64,000 bases of DNA from Amia ocellicauda (Eukaryota; Chordata; Actinopteri; Amiiformes; Amiidae). Of the stretch, positions 1-11,453 are shown piece by piece. Within the stretch, counting starts at the first letter, position 1. The number at the start of each line of letters is the position of its first letter. A program made the translations under genes and the position numbers. The stretch covers positions 37,884,219 through 37,948,218 of the forward strand of contig NC_089855.1 of assembly GCF_036373705.1 (NCBI RefSeq), read 5' to 3'. The notes beneath the pieces are model-generated. The model saw only the letters and a program-made list of their open reading frames with translations, did not search any database and was not told the DNA's origin.

Positions 1-390
1 ACTTGCCTCATGGACGCCCCTATCTCACCAGGCTTTACTTTTTGGCCCCTCTGTGGAGGAGATGCTATCGCGCACTTTTCAGGAGAGGGAGCAGTCCCTG
101 CAGCTGGCCTGAATGTACCCAGTGGCACCTCAGGTTCAGCAATGCAGGCCGGACCACAGTCCAGGTCACAGCCCCGCCCACCTGCCGATCTCCGCCAGTG
201 CCTCACTGGCAGGCAGGAACCCCCCCAGGCTCGCGGCCCACGGCAGCTCGTGGTAGGAGGGCACCCGGCCCGACCCCACCTCCTCCACCACCCGAGCCCC
301 GCCCCTGAGGTGTTCCAGCAGCCTCTGGCCCACGCTTACACCCCCCAGCAACTCTCCAATTGGCAACTGTGCACCCAAGACACTTGAGTG
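1..390 (+). pseudogene. DIRS gag-like C-terminal remnant
   Basis: One frame reads FGPSVEEMLSRTFQEREQS, followed by a proline- and serine-rich stretch, resembling the tail of DIRS ORF1 proteins. No intact frame remains and the start lies off the window. The function would be structural or nucleic-acid binding for the retroelement. The assignment depends mainly on its position upstream of the RT. Confidence 0.4.
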
Positions 391-504
391 CTCCAAATTA
401 TATCAGTTGGCTACTCCCTGCAATTCCAGGGCATGGTGTGTACCCGTTGCAGTGTGCCCCGCCGGGGCAGCATTAGGGATTTTATTCCCCATACTTCCTT
501 GTGC

Positions 505-1316
505 CCTAGAATGATGGCGGTTTCCGCCCCATCTTGGATCTGAGGCACCTGAACCACCACCTCAAGATGCTGCGCTTCAAGATGCTCAACCTGCGCACCA
601 TGTCCCAGGCCATCAAGCCCGGCGACTGGTTCACCACAGTGGATCTGAAAGATGCTTACTCCCGCAGGTGCACAGGAAGTTTCTCTGCTTTGCCTTCAAG
701 GGCTAAGCGTTCGAGTTTGCTGTTCTCCCCTCCGGCCTGTTGCTAGCGCCACACACTTTTTCCAAGTGCATGGACGTCGTGCTAGCCCCCTTGCGTTGCC
801 AGGGGGTCCGCGTCCTCAATTATCTAGACGACTGGCTGGTTTGTTCTCACATTCGAGGGAGCAGGTTCGGATATACATGGACCTGATTTTAGCCCGCCTC
901 TCCGAATTGGGCCTTCAGGTAAATCGAGAGAAGAGCCGCCTGATGCCAACTCAGCAGGCCCGGTTCCTCGGACTGCGCCTCGATTCGCCACGCTGGTGCC
1001 AGAGAGAGTTGCCTCAATACACACGTGTCTCTCCCTCTTCCGACTGAGAGCTCATGTCAGGGTGTCCCTTTGCTAGAGGCTGCTGGGCCTCCTAGCGGCT
1101 GCATCACAGACCCTCCTCCAGTTGAGGCCGTTGCAGTGGTGGTTCAGGTCTCTCAGGATGCACCCTCACCGCAATCGAGCACACCGAGTCACAGTCACTC
1201 CGGTGTGCTGGAAGGCGCTCCGTTGGTGGCGGAGCCCCCACAATTTGATCCTCGGTGTGCCCCTGGGGCCAGTTTACCACCGAGCAGTCATTATGACAGA
1301 CGCCTCCAAGCAGGGT
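505..1316 (+). pseudogene. DIRS reverse transcriptase and start of RNase H, broken
   Basis: The RT start is recognisable as a GGFRPILDLRHLNHHL-like segment, then GDWFTTVDLKDAY, which holds the first catalytic aspartate. After a frameshift near 665 come a LNYLDDWLV segment carrying the YLDD catalytic pair (about 815-840) and EKSRLMPTQQARFLGL. The RNase H start (MTDASKQG, about 1293-1316) is cut off by the insertion. In the family this enzyme copies element RNA into DNA. At least two frame changes make the copy inactive. Confidence 0.75.
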
Positions 1317-1678
1317 TGAGGAGCAAAAGTCCCAAAGTCCCAAAGTCGCTCTGCCTTCATTTTAACAGTCAGGGCTTTTATACACAAAAATCAAAGAGCT
1401 GGTTATAATCAGAAAGTCATTACTATGTTATCTTAAAAGTTAGCTAAGCAGAATATATATCATTATAGGACAGAGTTCATAGATCAACACATGGATTAGG
1501 GAGCAGGCACTTAAATCATACTGTTTGACATTGTCTCCAAGATTCTCATCGTAAATAACAAACAGAAATCAAGCTACCTTCTGGCCTGACCTTCTAGCTT
1601 GACCTTATCTTTCTTAAGTATACAAGAGAGATAAACAGGTATTAGAGAAAGAATTTCTAACTTTCGTTCCACACAGTA
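1317..1678. other. Foreign insertion inside the DIRS element
   Basis: The DIRS RNase H stops at MTDASKQG and resumes at about 1679. The roughly 360 bp between are AT-rich and non-coding. A TATAAAAG box reads on the minus strand (near 1376-1383). A solo LTR in antisense is possible, but no terminal repeat or target duplication could be confirmed. Confidence 0.4.
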
Positions 1679-2030
1679 CTCCTTGGACTGTCTCATTTCC
1701 TGCCAGTCCTGCGGGACAGATGTGTGCTGGTCCGGACGGACAACACAGCGGTTGCCTATATCAACAGGCAAGGAGGTCTCCGTCTCCGTCTGCTTCTGTG
1801 GGCGCAGCCACGGTTCCGCTGCATCAGAGCAGTTCACCTCCCAGGCCTATCCAACAAGGTGGCAGACCTCCTCTCTCGGGGAGGCCCCCCTGTCTCAGAA
1901 TGGCACCTCCACCCGCTTGTGGTACAACGACTGTGGAGCCGGTTCGGCAGGTCGGACGTGGATCTCTTTGCCTCGGCAGAGTCCACACACTGCCCACTAT
2001 GGTTCTCTGTCTGAGACCACTCAGGAACCC
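1679..2030 (+). pseudogene. DIRS RNase H remnant
   Basis: This stretch reads VLVRTDNTAVAYINRQGG, then HLPGLSNKVADLLSRGG and SDVDLFASAESTHCPLWFS. These motifs are typical of the RNase H and connector region of DIRS and Ngaro polyproteins. The frame is open for about 96 codons and then fails. It continues the RT remnant upstream, separated only by the insertion. Confidence 0.7.
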
Positions 2031-2836
2031 TAGGGATCGACGCGCTAGCCCACACATGGCCGCGCTGTCTCCTTTACGCGTTCCCACCGTTCCCCCTTCT
2101 CCCGGTGGTCCTGGAGAAGGTCAGGAGGGAACGAGCGACAGTCCTGCTGATAGCCCCACGGTGTCTCGCAGATTCTGGTTTGCGAACCTGATCGCCCTCC
2201 TCCAAGGAGAGCCTTGGCAGCTCCAAGTGGGAGCGGACTTGTTGTCCCAGGTGCAGGGCACGCTTTGGTACCCCAATCCAGGCCTCTTCCAGCTTTGGGC
2301 CTGGCCCCTGAGCGGGAGCGATTGATTGCTTGGGGTCTGTCAGACACGGTAGTGGCCACTATTCAGTCGGTGAGAGTTCCCTCTACGAGGTCGCAGTATT
2401 CCTACCGCTAGCGGACGTTTAGCACCTGGTGCCAAGGCGGCGGTCAAGACCCAATTAATTGCCCCATCGGGGTCATAATGCAAATTCTACAAGAGCTGTT
2501 GGACCAGGGCAAGTCCCTGTCCACGCTCAAAGTGTATCTGGCAGTCATCTCCACGTCATGTTCGGATTGATGGCGAGCCTCCTGGGTCTCATTTTCTGTC
2601 TGTGCAGTTTCTAAAGGGAGCTCGACGGCTACGGCCTCCTCGAACCCTTTCACTGCCCGCATGGCGCCTTGATGTAGTGCTGGACGCACTTTCCCAAGCC
2701 CCATTTGAGCCACTGAACTCAGCTGAGCTGAAGCTGGTGTCACTTAAGACTGCATTTTTGCTGGCAATCACCTCTGCACAACGCGTGAGCGAGTTACACG
2801 CCCTGTTCGTACACCCATCGTGTCTGTTTTGCGGGA
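2030..2836 (+). pseudogene. DIRS tyrosine recombinase region, broken
   Basis: The 3' portion contains LDVVLDALSQAPFEPLNS and LKTAFLLAITSAQRVSELHA. The latter matches the first conserved arginine region of DIRS tyrosine recombinases (A.RVSELHAL). The rest of the catalytic domain, with the His-x-x-Arg and tyrosine residues, is absent because the element ends at 2836. Several stops lie upstream. The enzyme would integrate a circular cDNA. Confidence 0.65.
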
Positions 2837-2849
2837 TTGAATAAAATAA

Positions 2850-5800
2850 GGTGTCTGGCTAACAATATGGTAAAGGCTAAACTATCCAATTGGAGTCTGT
2901 TCAAAGGGGTGTTTTCAGACACTACTCCTAAAAGTGCTAATAGAGAGGCAATGGGTAGTTCAAATATTTTAGAGGGAGTGTCAAAAATTCTGTTCCAAAA
3001 AGGGGCAAGTTTGGGGCAAGACCAGAATAAATGAAAAAGTGAAGCCGGATCTTGTTTACATCTAATACAGGTGGGATCAACTTCTGGGTAAATTTTTGAA
3101 AGTTAAACCCTGGACCAATGTAAGCGATGTACAATTTCAAATTGCATTAGCCCATGTCTGGCACAAATTGAAGAAGAGTGTACCCTCCTCAGTATGGAAT
3201 CCCAAACATCCCCCTGTAACTCTACACAAAGGTCATGCTCCCAGAGATTGTTAATAGAGGAGAGAGAAGGGGGTGACAGGAAAGAAATAATAGAATATAT
3301 TCTAGATATAGCACCCTTGGGTTCAGAGTATAAGTCTAATATGGAATCAACAGCAGATTTAGGAGGTATACATGGAAATTGTGGCGTTCTTGGTCTGGAC
3401 AAAACTCCGTACCTGTAAGTATCGAAAAAAAATATTTTGGGGAAGGCCAAATTTTTGACAAAGCTGTGTAAAAGAGGCAAATTTATTATTAATGTATAAC
3501 TGATTCATATACTTAAGACCACTAGTGTGCCAATTATGGAAGGCTCCATCCCCCAGAGAAGGAGGATAAAGGTAGTTACCATATAATGGTGCATGCACAG
3601 ATAGTGACTTTAGACCAAAAGACTTTCTGAACTGAATCCAAATCCTAAGACACTGTCTAATAAGAGGGTTGGTGCTGAGCTTAGCGAAAGAAAGTGGGAA
3701 GGAGGAGCACAACAGAGCTGATAAAGAAACTGGTTTACAGGAAGCGGCTTCCATGAGAATCCAAGCTGGATTGTCATGCCTAAAATGGGATTGCATCCAA
3801 TAAAGCAAATTTCAGAAATTAGCGTCCCAATAATAGAATTGAAAATTAGGTAATGCTAAGCCTCCTGAAGCCTTAGATCTCTGAAGATGGGTATTACCAA
3901 TGCGAGGGATTTTTTTGTTCCAAATAAATGACAAAATACTTTGATCTAATAAATAAAAGAAAGATTTGGGAATAAAAATTGGAATGCACTGGAAAATATA
4001 CAAAAACTTTGGAAGTATATTCATTTTGACAGTATTTATCCACCCAGTAAGTGAAAGGAAAAGTGAAGACCAACGTGCAAAATCTTGTTTCATGCTATCT
4101 GTTAAGGGGGTGAAATTAGTTTTAAAAAGATCTTTGTAATTACGAGTTACTATGATACCCAAATAAGTAAACTTCACTCTTGTGAAGATTTAGTTTGTAA
4201 CCCGAGATTTTCCCAAATTGTTCTAAAACAGAAAGGGCTTGGGGCAGGGATGAGGCAGGGTCAGAAATGAAGAGGAGTAAATCATCTGCGTAAAAGGAAA
4301 CTTTCTGCTCCCACCCCTCTCGAACCACACCCGAAATGGCCCGATCTCCACGCAATGCAACAGAAAGTGGTTCAATAGCAAGTGCAAATAACGGGGGAAA
4401 GAGAACAACCCTGTCTTGTACCGCGCTGAAGTGAAAAATAGTTAGAGGTAAAATTATTAGTACATACTGAAGCAACAGGGGAGGAATATAAAACTTTTAT
4501 CCATGAAATAAAATTAGGACCAAACTCAAATTTCTGAAGCGTTTTAAAGAGGTAATCCCACTCAACACGGTCGAATGCTTTATCTGCATCTAATGAAACC
4601 AGTATTTCAGGTATAGGAGAAGGGTGGGAGTATATAATATTAAAAAGGCGTCGGAGGTTAAAAAAAGAGTGTCTGTTCTTTATAAATCCAGTTTGGTCTG
4701 CAGATATTATATGAGGGAGCAAGCCTTCAAGGCGGCATACTAGCAATTTGGCAAGAATTTTATAGTCAGCATTTAAAAGAGATATAAGGTGGTATGAGGT
4801 ACACTCCAAAGGATCTTTATTTTTTTTGAGAAGCAGAGAGATTGAGGCCTGATGCAGTGTTGGAGGTAAAGCTAACGAGGTTTGATGATTCTGAAAACAT
4901 AGAGCTTAGTACAGGAGAGAGCAAGTTAGAAAATTCAATGGGGAGCCCATCTGGGCCAGGAGATTTACCACTTTTCAATGAAGAAATTACAAGTGTAATC
5001 TCATCTAATGAAAAGGTTTCATCCAGGTGATCTTTGGACAACTGGTCAAGAGTTGGGAATTCAACATTTTCAAAAAATGTGTCAATTAACGAGGGATCCA
5101 ATGGAGATTCAGAAGTATAAAGTGATGAATAAAAGTTTAGGAATTGATCATTAATCTCCTTATGATCAACAGTAATTATGCCTGATGATAGTTGAATTTG
5201 GGGGATAAGGCGAGAGGCCTCTGACTTACGAATCTGATGGGGAAGGAGTCTACTGGCCTTGTCTCCATGTTCATAGACTGTATATCGAGCTTTAAGCAAT
5301 AATTTTTCCGCTCTTTTTGTGGAAAGAAGGTCAAATTCAGTCTGTAGTGATAAACGCTGTTTGTAAAGAACTGGGGATGGGGAATTAACATATTGCTGGT
5401 CCAATTTTGAGATAAGCTCTGTTAGTTCACATAGCCGTTTAGAGCGGTTTCTGTTTACTTTAGCTGTAATAATCTGTCCACATATGTAAGCTTTTAGGGT
5501 TTCCCAAAGAGTGGAATGAGAGATCCCTGGTGTGGTATTAGTGTTTAAAAAAATGTTATTTCAGAAGTAATCAACTTAATAAAATCTTGATTGGACAGTA
5601 AAAGTGGGTCAAGTCGCCATTGACTGTGGACAGAAGACTGTTGAGGAGCATTGAGTTCCAAAACTAGAGTGGTCAGAAATAACAATGCCATGGTAAGTAC
5701 AATCCTGAACTAAAGGCAGGACTGTTTTGTCTATAAAAAAATAATCTATGCATGAGTAGGTCTTATGAACATGGGAAAAGAAAGAATATTGACGGGACGT

Positions 5801-6345
5801 AGGGTTAAAAAAACGCCATGGGTCGCATATTGTGTATTTCTCAAGGAAAGATTTAATAAGAGCAGCACATTTGGAAGGTCCTACAGTTTTTGAAGAAGAG
5901 CGATCCAAAGAGGGAGATAAAGTGCAATTAAAGTCTCCACCTAAAATGAGGTAATGCGAATTCAAATCAGGTAACAAAGCTAAAAAGTTTGAAATAAACT
6001 GAGTGTCATCCCAGTTAGGGGCATATACACATGCCAAGACCAGTGGTGTATTAAACAGGGTGCCTGTAACAATGATATAACGCCCTTTAGGATCGGCTAC
6101 TACGTGGGAAGCACTAAAAGGAGTAAACTTGTGAATAAGGATTGCAGCACCTCTGGATTTGGTTTGAGAATTAGAATGAAAAGATTGACCAACCCAATCC
6201 CTACGAATTCTAAAATGGTCTGTTGATCTGAGATGGGTTTCTTGAAGAAAAGCAATACTTACTTTTAAATTCTGAAGATGGGACAACACCTTCTTACATT
6301 TGATTGGATGATTGAGCCCCTTGACATTCCAGCTAATATAATTTA
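2850..6345 (-). pseudogene. L1 ORF2: endonuclease and reverse transcriptase, frameshifted
   Basis: Reading leftwards from about 6345, ISWNVKGLNHPIK and FLQETHLRSTDHF open an APE-type endonuclease. ILGGDFNCTLSPSLDR and IVISDHSS follow, the expected catalytic signatures. After a break, SGKSPGPDGLPIEF, LISLLNADYKILAKLL, DADKAFDRVEWDYL and GTRQGCSLSP are RT blocks, and FYADDLLLFI is the catalytic YADD block. The RT end and a C-terminal segment continue to about 2937. The protein would nick target DNA and prime reverse transcription. Frameshifts near 5600, 4810, 4400 and 3810 inactivate it. Confidence 0.8.
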
Positions 6346-6479
6346 TTTTACAACCCCCTTAGATTTACCATTTTGCGTCCCTAACATTTATGATTGGAAA
6401 CAAAAATTAAAAATGTATGGAAAAGAGGTGAAAACTGCAAGATGTGTAGAAGACCCACAATGTCAGATAAAATTGTAAT

Positions 6480-7400
6480 ATCCCGATCCCCCCTGAAAGC
6501 CCACAACGGTGAATAACACAACAAAAAGAGAGAAAGAAAAACAAAAATAAACATGAAGAAGAGAAGCTCAGCTCTCTACATCCCACACCCCACCCCAAAA
6601 CACCTCCCCAAACGAGATGCAAGCTTAAACTCAGAACACGCACACCGCGTACCTCGTGCATTCTCTGAGATGTGCCCACAGCCCCGCAATTATCACTGAA
6701 ATTATATATATGTATACATATACATACACAATCAAAGGCAGAACAGCCCTAAAAACATATCTATTGACATAGACAATACATATAAACAATGCCAATACCA
6801 GTATTATATGAAATTAAATAGTGGTGACAGTAATGATATTATTAATAATAATAGTAATAGTAATGACAACAATATCACCATTGCTTTCACCTGTAGTAAA
6901 CTTAAATACTAGGAAATACAGTACTAACACTAGCAATAACAGCTAAATAGCAGTAAAACAAGTAACAAGAAAAGAAAAAGGAAAAAGGAAAGAAACGCAA
7001 AAGTTCTGTACTCAAAAGTACTTTGAATATGCTTGAACTCCTATGCCTGACCGAAGGCAAGGAGACATCAGAATATCTATTCACCAGTAACTGTAAACAG
7101 GATAAAGGAAAAGTGGTTATATGACCAATGCACCGTATGATTGACAAACCAAAGCATTCAATTAGTATTCCCTTGTATTTTTTGTCGAAGACATATGACG
7201 CAGAATTTAACAAAAGACACACTCAACGCGCACTCTAGTCCTAGGGAAAGGAAAACAGAAAAATAAAGAAACAAATAACTCTGATGTCTATGCAGTATAC
7301 AGGACAAAGGTCCTAATAAAACATATTATGATGTCATACTTAATCACATATATCCATTACTTACAGTACCATAAAGATATGTTGCAGGTCCAGAAACAAC
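6480..7400. other. LINE spacer between ORF1 and ORF2
   Basis: No coding sequence is seen. The stretch includes a CCCCACCCC-rich tract near 6580 and an AT-rich part with many TAAT and TAGT repeats (6830-6880). It is unusually long for an L1 inter-ORF spacer, so extra inserted DNA is possible. Confidence 0.4.
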
Positions 7401-7405
7401 ACCAG

Positions 7406-7885
7406 TCAAGTAGCTTGGGTGGCAATGATGTTTTGATTCACAAAAGATATTGCAGCCTCAGGATCGGTGAAAAAACACTCGGATCCATTGTGGGTCAGTC
7501 TGAGTCGGGCTGGAAAGAGCAGACCATATTTCACTTCAGGGTAGTCTAGCAAAAGACGCTTCACCTTCGCAAATGCAGCTCGCCGTTTAGCAACCGATGG
7601 CACATAATCGGGAAAGATGAGGATCCTCTGACCGTGGAACAGCAAGGGGTTGATTCCTCTAGCTCGGCAGAGAATCTCTTCACGGACGTGGTAGTAGTGC
7701 ACTCTTAAAATGAAGGGTCGGAGATTTTCGCCCCGCTTTGGTCTTGGCTGGAGAGATCGGTGGGCTCGATCAAGGAGTGTTTTTTCCTCCATTGAAAGGA
7801 TGTCCTTAAGCATTTGAGCTATAAACTCAGTCAGTCTGGGCCCCTCTAAGCCCTCTCCGATTCCAATAATCCTGAGGTTGTTCAT
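7406..7885 (-). pseudogene. L1 ORF1 RNA-binding protein, N-terminally truncated
   Basis: The frame is open for 159 codons. It reads NNLRIIGIGEGLEG, FILRVHYYHVREEIL, GQRILIFPDYVPSVAKRR and YGLLFPARLRLTHNG, which follow the RRM and C-terminal domain of L1 ORF1 proteins (Transposase_22 family). These proteins trimerise and chaperone element RNA. The same frame continues 5' into a basic segment (about 7950) but the usual coiled-coil start is missing, so this copy is truncated. It lies upstream of ORF2 on the same strand, as expected. Confidence 0.75.
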
Positions 7886-7960
7886 TAGTAGAGAGCGGTG
7901 CGGCTTGGCCTTCCTTAGACGGGTCTCTCTTTCCTCTTGTACTGGGCTTTTTAATAATGT

Positions 7961-8122
7961 AAACAGACTTCGGGTGAGTCAGTAAATATAACGGCACTGA
8001 AATGAGTTTTTCAAAGTAAAGGAATACTAAAAAAAACTTTTCTAACCCTTGAAGCATTTGCGGGAGCTTACAGAGAACGTATCTTACTCGCTCATTGCTC
8101 AAGAGCACCACTCTCAGTAAAT
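7961..8122. other. Unassigned 160 bp between LINE and dispersed repeat
   Basis: Non-coding sequence with no recognisable motif. Confidence 0.3.
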
Positions 8123-8330
8123 CCTTTTAATGACATGCAGAAACCCAGAGAAGGGAGTAGCACTTAAGAGGAAGAGGAGTATGAAGAGCAATAATGTGTC
8201 ACCATATAACACCCCTTCTCATGTGTTTATACAGATCCCCATTAGCTGCCATGTTATTGCATATGTGATTGATTAATTTGAAAACGATGCTCCAGCACAC
8301 TGTCTCTACTAGCAAGTGTTATTTAAGCAA
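8123..8330 (-). repeat. Dispersed repeat L, copy 1
   Basis: About 200 bp here match 54506-54711 in the opposite orientation. Both copies share the blocks GTGTCACCATATAACACC / GGTGACACATTATTGC and ATGATGCTCCCGC-like ends, with small indels. The copy is followed by CACGAGCAAGAGTGCG, which looks like a transposon end. Only two copies are visible here and the family is not known to me. Confidence 0.6.
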
Positions 8331-8671
8331 TATCACACGAGCAAGAGTGCGATATGGCCCTACATCAGCACTGCTGTGATTCGGTCGCAGGCACGAGGCC
8401 ATAGGCCGAGTGCCGTAGGTAAGTCCTCTATGTCCTTTAAGTCCTCTAGGAAGTAACCTTTAAGTAATGTTCATCAGATGCAGTCAGCTTTTTGGGTCTT
8501 CCACTGTGTTTTCACTCTTCAACTTTTCTTCCAGTTTCTTCAAATTCCTTTATGGCAGCTTGACAATTCGGTTGGGCGGGCTATTGCTCACTGAGATTTG
8601 CCTTGTTGATACAAAACTATGTTTTTATGGCTGTCAAACTGTGTTAGCTTAGCCATTTCCAAACGAATTGA
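8331..8671. other. Unassigned non-coding sequence
   Basis: It holds a small palindromic-looking stretch, ATCACACGAGCAAGAGTGCG, and T-rich sequence from 8460. Nothing codes convincingly. Confidence 0.3.
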
Positions 8672-8905
8672 TATCTTGTGAGATGGCTAGATGAAGACAA
8701 ATTTGGTTCCCAAACCTCTCCTTGAGGCACCCCAACCTTTTCCATGTATTTGTTAAATTCCACCACTAGCACACCTGGATAAGCTAATAAATACCTTATT
8801 AAGTTGAAGCAGGTGTGGTGGTGGAATTAAACAAATACATGGAAATGTGGGAACCAAACCTGTGTTCGTCTAGCAATCTCACAAGATATCAATTACCTTT
8901 AGGAA
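8672..8905. repeat. Long inverted repeat (foldback), about 100-bp arms
   Basis: The left arm starts with GATATCTTGTGAGATGGCTA and runs to CCACCACTAGCACACCTG. The right arm is its inverse, from CAGGTGTGGTGGTGGAATTA to AGCAATCTCACAAGATATC. The arms share most bases with small indels and are separated by a loop of about 20 bp (TAAGCTAATAAATACC). The structure looks like a foldback element or a transposon inverted-repeat junction. Confidence 0.7.
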
Positions 8906-9009
8906 AACACAAGAAAAGTGGAGAACAGTCACAACTGAAAAAATTAAATAAAAAAAATGCTAAAAATATATATTCAGTGATTTCACATTACTCTATTACT
9001 CTGTAATCT

Positions 9010-9415
9010 CCCATAGTTGTTCAATTGGTTTGAGATCTGGTGACTGCGAAAGCCACAGCATATGATTCACATTTCATCAAATCATTCAGTGACCCCTTAG
9101 TGCCCTGTGGATGGGGGTATTGTCATCCTGGAAGAGACCACTCCCATCAGGATAGAAATGTTTCACCATAGGATTAAGGTGATCACTCAGAATAACTTTG
9201 TAATGATTTGCAGTGAAAGTTCCCTCTACTGGTACAAGTGGACCCAAACCATGCAAGTAAATGCCCCCCCCCCCCAGCATAACAAACCTTCCGGACCCCC
9301 TCGCTGTAGGGTTCAAGCAGTTAGGCCTGTACCATTCTCTTGTTGTATGCCACACATGCACTCGGCCATAGAGCATGATAGGATGTTAATTGCTTACTTG
9401 CATCATGCAGTACAC
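9010..9415 (-). mobile_element. Tc1/mariner transposase fragment
   Basis: The minus strand reads [18 protein letters not shown], then [18 protein letters not shown] and [16 protein letters not shown]. This is the middle of a Tc1-like DDE transposase including the second catalytic aspartate block (QDDN). Both ends are missing and no terminal repeats are visible. Confidence 0.75.
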
Positions 9416-9704
9416 CTGTTTGGAGGCATCTGCATTCATTATGTTCCTCCACTCATTTATTCAGGTTTTTCCTTAAATTTGTCACCCATCTGTGTATGTG
9501 TATATATATGTGAACTTTCACACTGCAAGCACAGCTTCCAGGGCAGAACACAGTGGAGACAGACAAAAGGGCCAAGGAAACACATCTTTTCAATGATAAA
9601 TGCTGAGGAGGTTTACACAAAAATAAAAATAAATAAAACCACTGGTCCACCTCACAAAACAGTGGGGGAAAAATAAATAAATACAAACACAAATCTGAAG
9701 CCCT
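9416..9704. other. Unassigned non-coding sequence
   Basis: AT-rich, with a short TATATATATG tract near 9502. No gene or repeat recognised. Confidence 0.3.
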
Positions 9705-9905
9705 GGGGGGTATTCCAGAAAGCGGGATTAGCAAGTAATCGAGATCTGTTGAGCCAGAATTTGAGGAAATCCTGAATTTGCTGTTCTACAAACCGAGATC
9801 AAAGTAATTCTATATCGGTAACTATGACAACACACCCTCTGAAGCTAACCTGCTATCTGGCTGGTAAACTTGAGCTAAGCCTGACCAATCACATATAAAC
9901 ATGGG

Positions 9906-11245
9906 TTGTCAACCAATCAGTCCCTTGACGTCATGGCCTGTCCGTTTGAAGAAAATCCAATTGGCATAGGTGCGCGCCGTGAAAGAATTGTTAAACCTCG
10001 AATAGATGTCCTGTCTCATTCAGAGCTATATCTTTATGAGCGTTATTGTTTTTCTGCACAGTCAATCATTTATCTCAGCAATCTACACATTTCCAACGTC
10101 ACACAAGGCGGATTTGCACTCACGCCGATACAGACACTGTGCATTGCCCTTAGATTTTTTGCCAATGGAAGCTTTCTGTACAATATAGGTGATGCAAAAC
10201 ACATCAGAAAAGCCACGGTATGCAGGGCCATTAGAAGAGTGTGTGTTGCATTAAAGCATTTTTTGCACATTTTTGTTACATTCCGTGGCCACAAATCCCC
10301 GGATGCCATTAGAGAGGAGTTCTACAGAATTGCAGGTATTGTACAGTTGCCTATGATCCATGTAGGGGGCCACAAATTTCCACAGACAATTTTGTCAGTC
10401 TGAAATTGTGTATGCATAAATTATGAAACTCAATGCATTCCTCAGGATTTCCAAACGTGATTGGGTGCATTGATGGAACCCATCTTCCCATCAAAGCTCC
10501 CCCTGGACCCAATGAGGCTGATTTTGTGAATAGGAAATCCTTTCACAGCATTAATGTGGAGGTACCAATTGAGTCCTTTGTATGTTAACCCTGTCAAAAT
10601 TACACCTTAATTTCAAAATGTCATTTCACTCACAGCTTTTTCCTCCTCTGGTTAGATCATTTGTGATGCACAGCAGCTGATCACAAATGTGGAAGCCAAG
10701 TGGCTGGGTCTATGCATGATTCGTGCATTTTCCGAGAGTGCACATTGTACCAGAGATTTCAGCAAGGTATATCTTGATAGTGACACATTGCTAATTTGAA
10801 ACCAAGCAGTAGGTTTTCAATCCTACTTCTTGGACTGATATATGCAAAGTATTCTGCAACAGAATCAACCATATAGGCAGAGAACAGTAAAATGTATACA
10901 AATTGTGCAACCTATGGTAATTGTGTTCTGTGACAATATAGGGCACTTTAATGGATATCTGCTTGGGGATAGGGGGTACCCCTGCCTGCCCTTTCCAATG
11001 ACCCCATATCCTGACCCTGCTCCTGGAACCCAGATGCTCTTCAACACAGCCCATGCCAAGAGCCAGGGTGGAGATGACACTGGGCATGATGTGTGGTCCT
11101 CCATAACATTGCAGTAATAAGGAGAGAGAGTGCCCCCCTATTGCTCCATTGGCTATTGATGATGACCCCACTGGCCACATCCAGGACCACATACATGGTA
11201 GGGCTGTGCGAGGCACTATTGCCAACAATCATTTTCAAGTGTAAC
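9906..11245 (+). pseudogene. Harbinger transposase (HARBI1-like), internal deletion
   Basis: Exon-like segments follow the family order. 9906-10350 holds LYLYERYCFSAQSIIYL, ALRFFANGSF and KATVCRAIRRVCVALK. 10447-10563 holds [18 protein letters not shown], with the first catalytic aspartate in CIDGTH. 10658-10770 holds a NVEAKWLGLCMIRAFSES-like piece, where the family normally has GSTHDSR. About 10960-11090 holds GYLLGDRGYPCLPFPMTPY, carrying the second aspartate. Then VLHNIAVIRRESAP (11093-11137) follows almost directly. The segment that should carry the catalytic glutamate between these is missing, so the enzyme is dead. Confidence 0.8.
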
Positions 11246-11453
11246 CTTAATGTAAAAGATTCTGTTAATTTCACCCCCCCAACAAATAAGTCTGTGCTGC
11301 ATGATGCTTTGTGACAAAGACAACTTGAGACTGTGAAGAAGGCACTTTTATTTGTTGTTGATTTGCTGAAAAAAAAAAAAAAAGGCATTATCAACTGGAT
11401 GTCCTTTCACATTATTTCATACCATTGTAGAACAAGGTTCAGTGTTCCCACCT

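Larger units (their letters stand above)
1..2836 (+). mobile_element. DIRS-type retrotransposon, decayed and interrupted
   Basis: A tyrosine-recombinase retroelement can be followed through gag-like, reverse transcriptase, RNase H and recombinase remnants in order on the + strand. All reading frames are broken by stops and frameshifts. It is cut by a foreign segment at about 1317-1678 and ends where a minus-strand LINE begins near 2837. The left end lies outside the window. The family call rests on the DIRS-style RT sequence and the recombinase remnant; no terminal repeats were found. Confidence 0.75.
2837..7960 (-). mobile_element. L1-clade LINE, nearly full length but decayed
   Basis: A minus-strand non-LTR element carries ORF1 (7406 to about 7950), a spacer (6480-7400) and ORF2 (about 6345 down to 2850), with endonuclease, reverse transcriptase and C-terminal regions in order. 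It is broken by several frameshifts. Its 3' end abuts the DIRS element without a visible poly(A) tail, and its 5' end is lost near 7960. It resembles the fish L1 groups rather than CR1, L2 or RTE. Confidence 0.75.
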
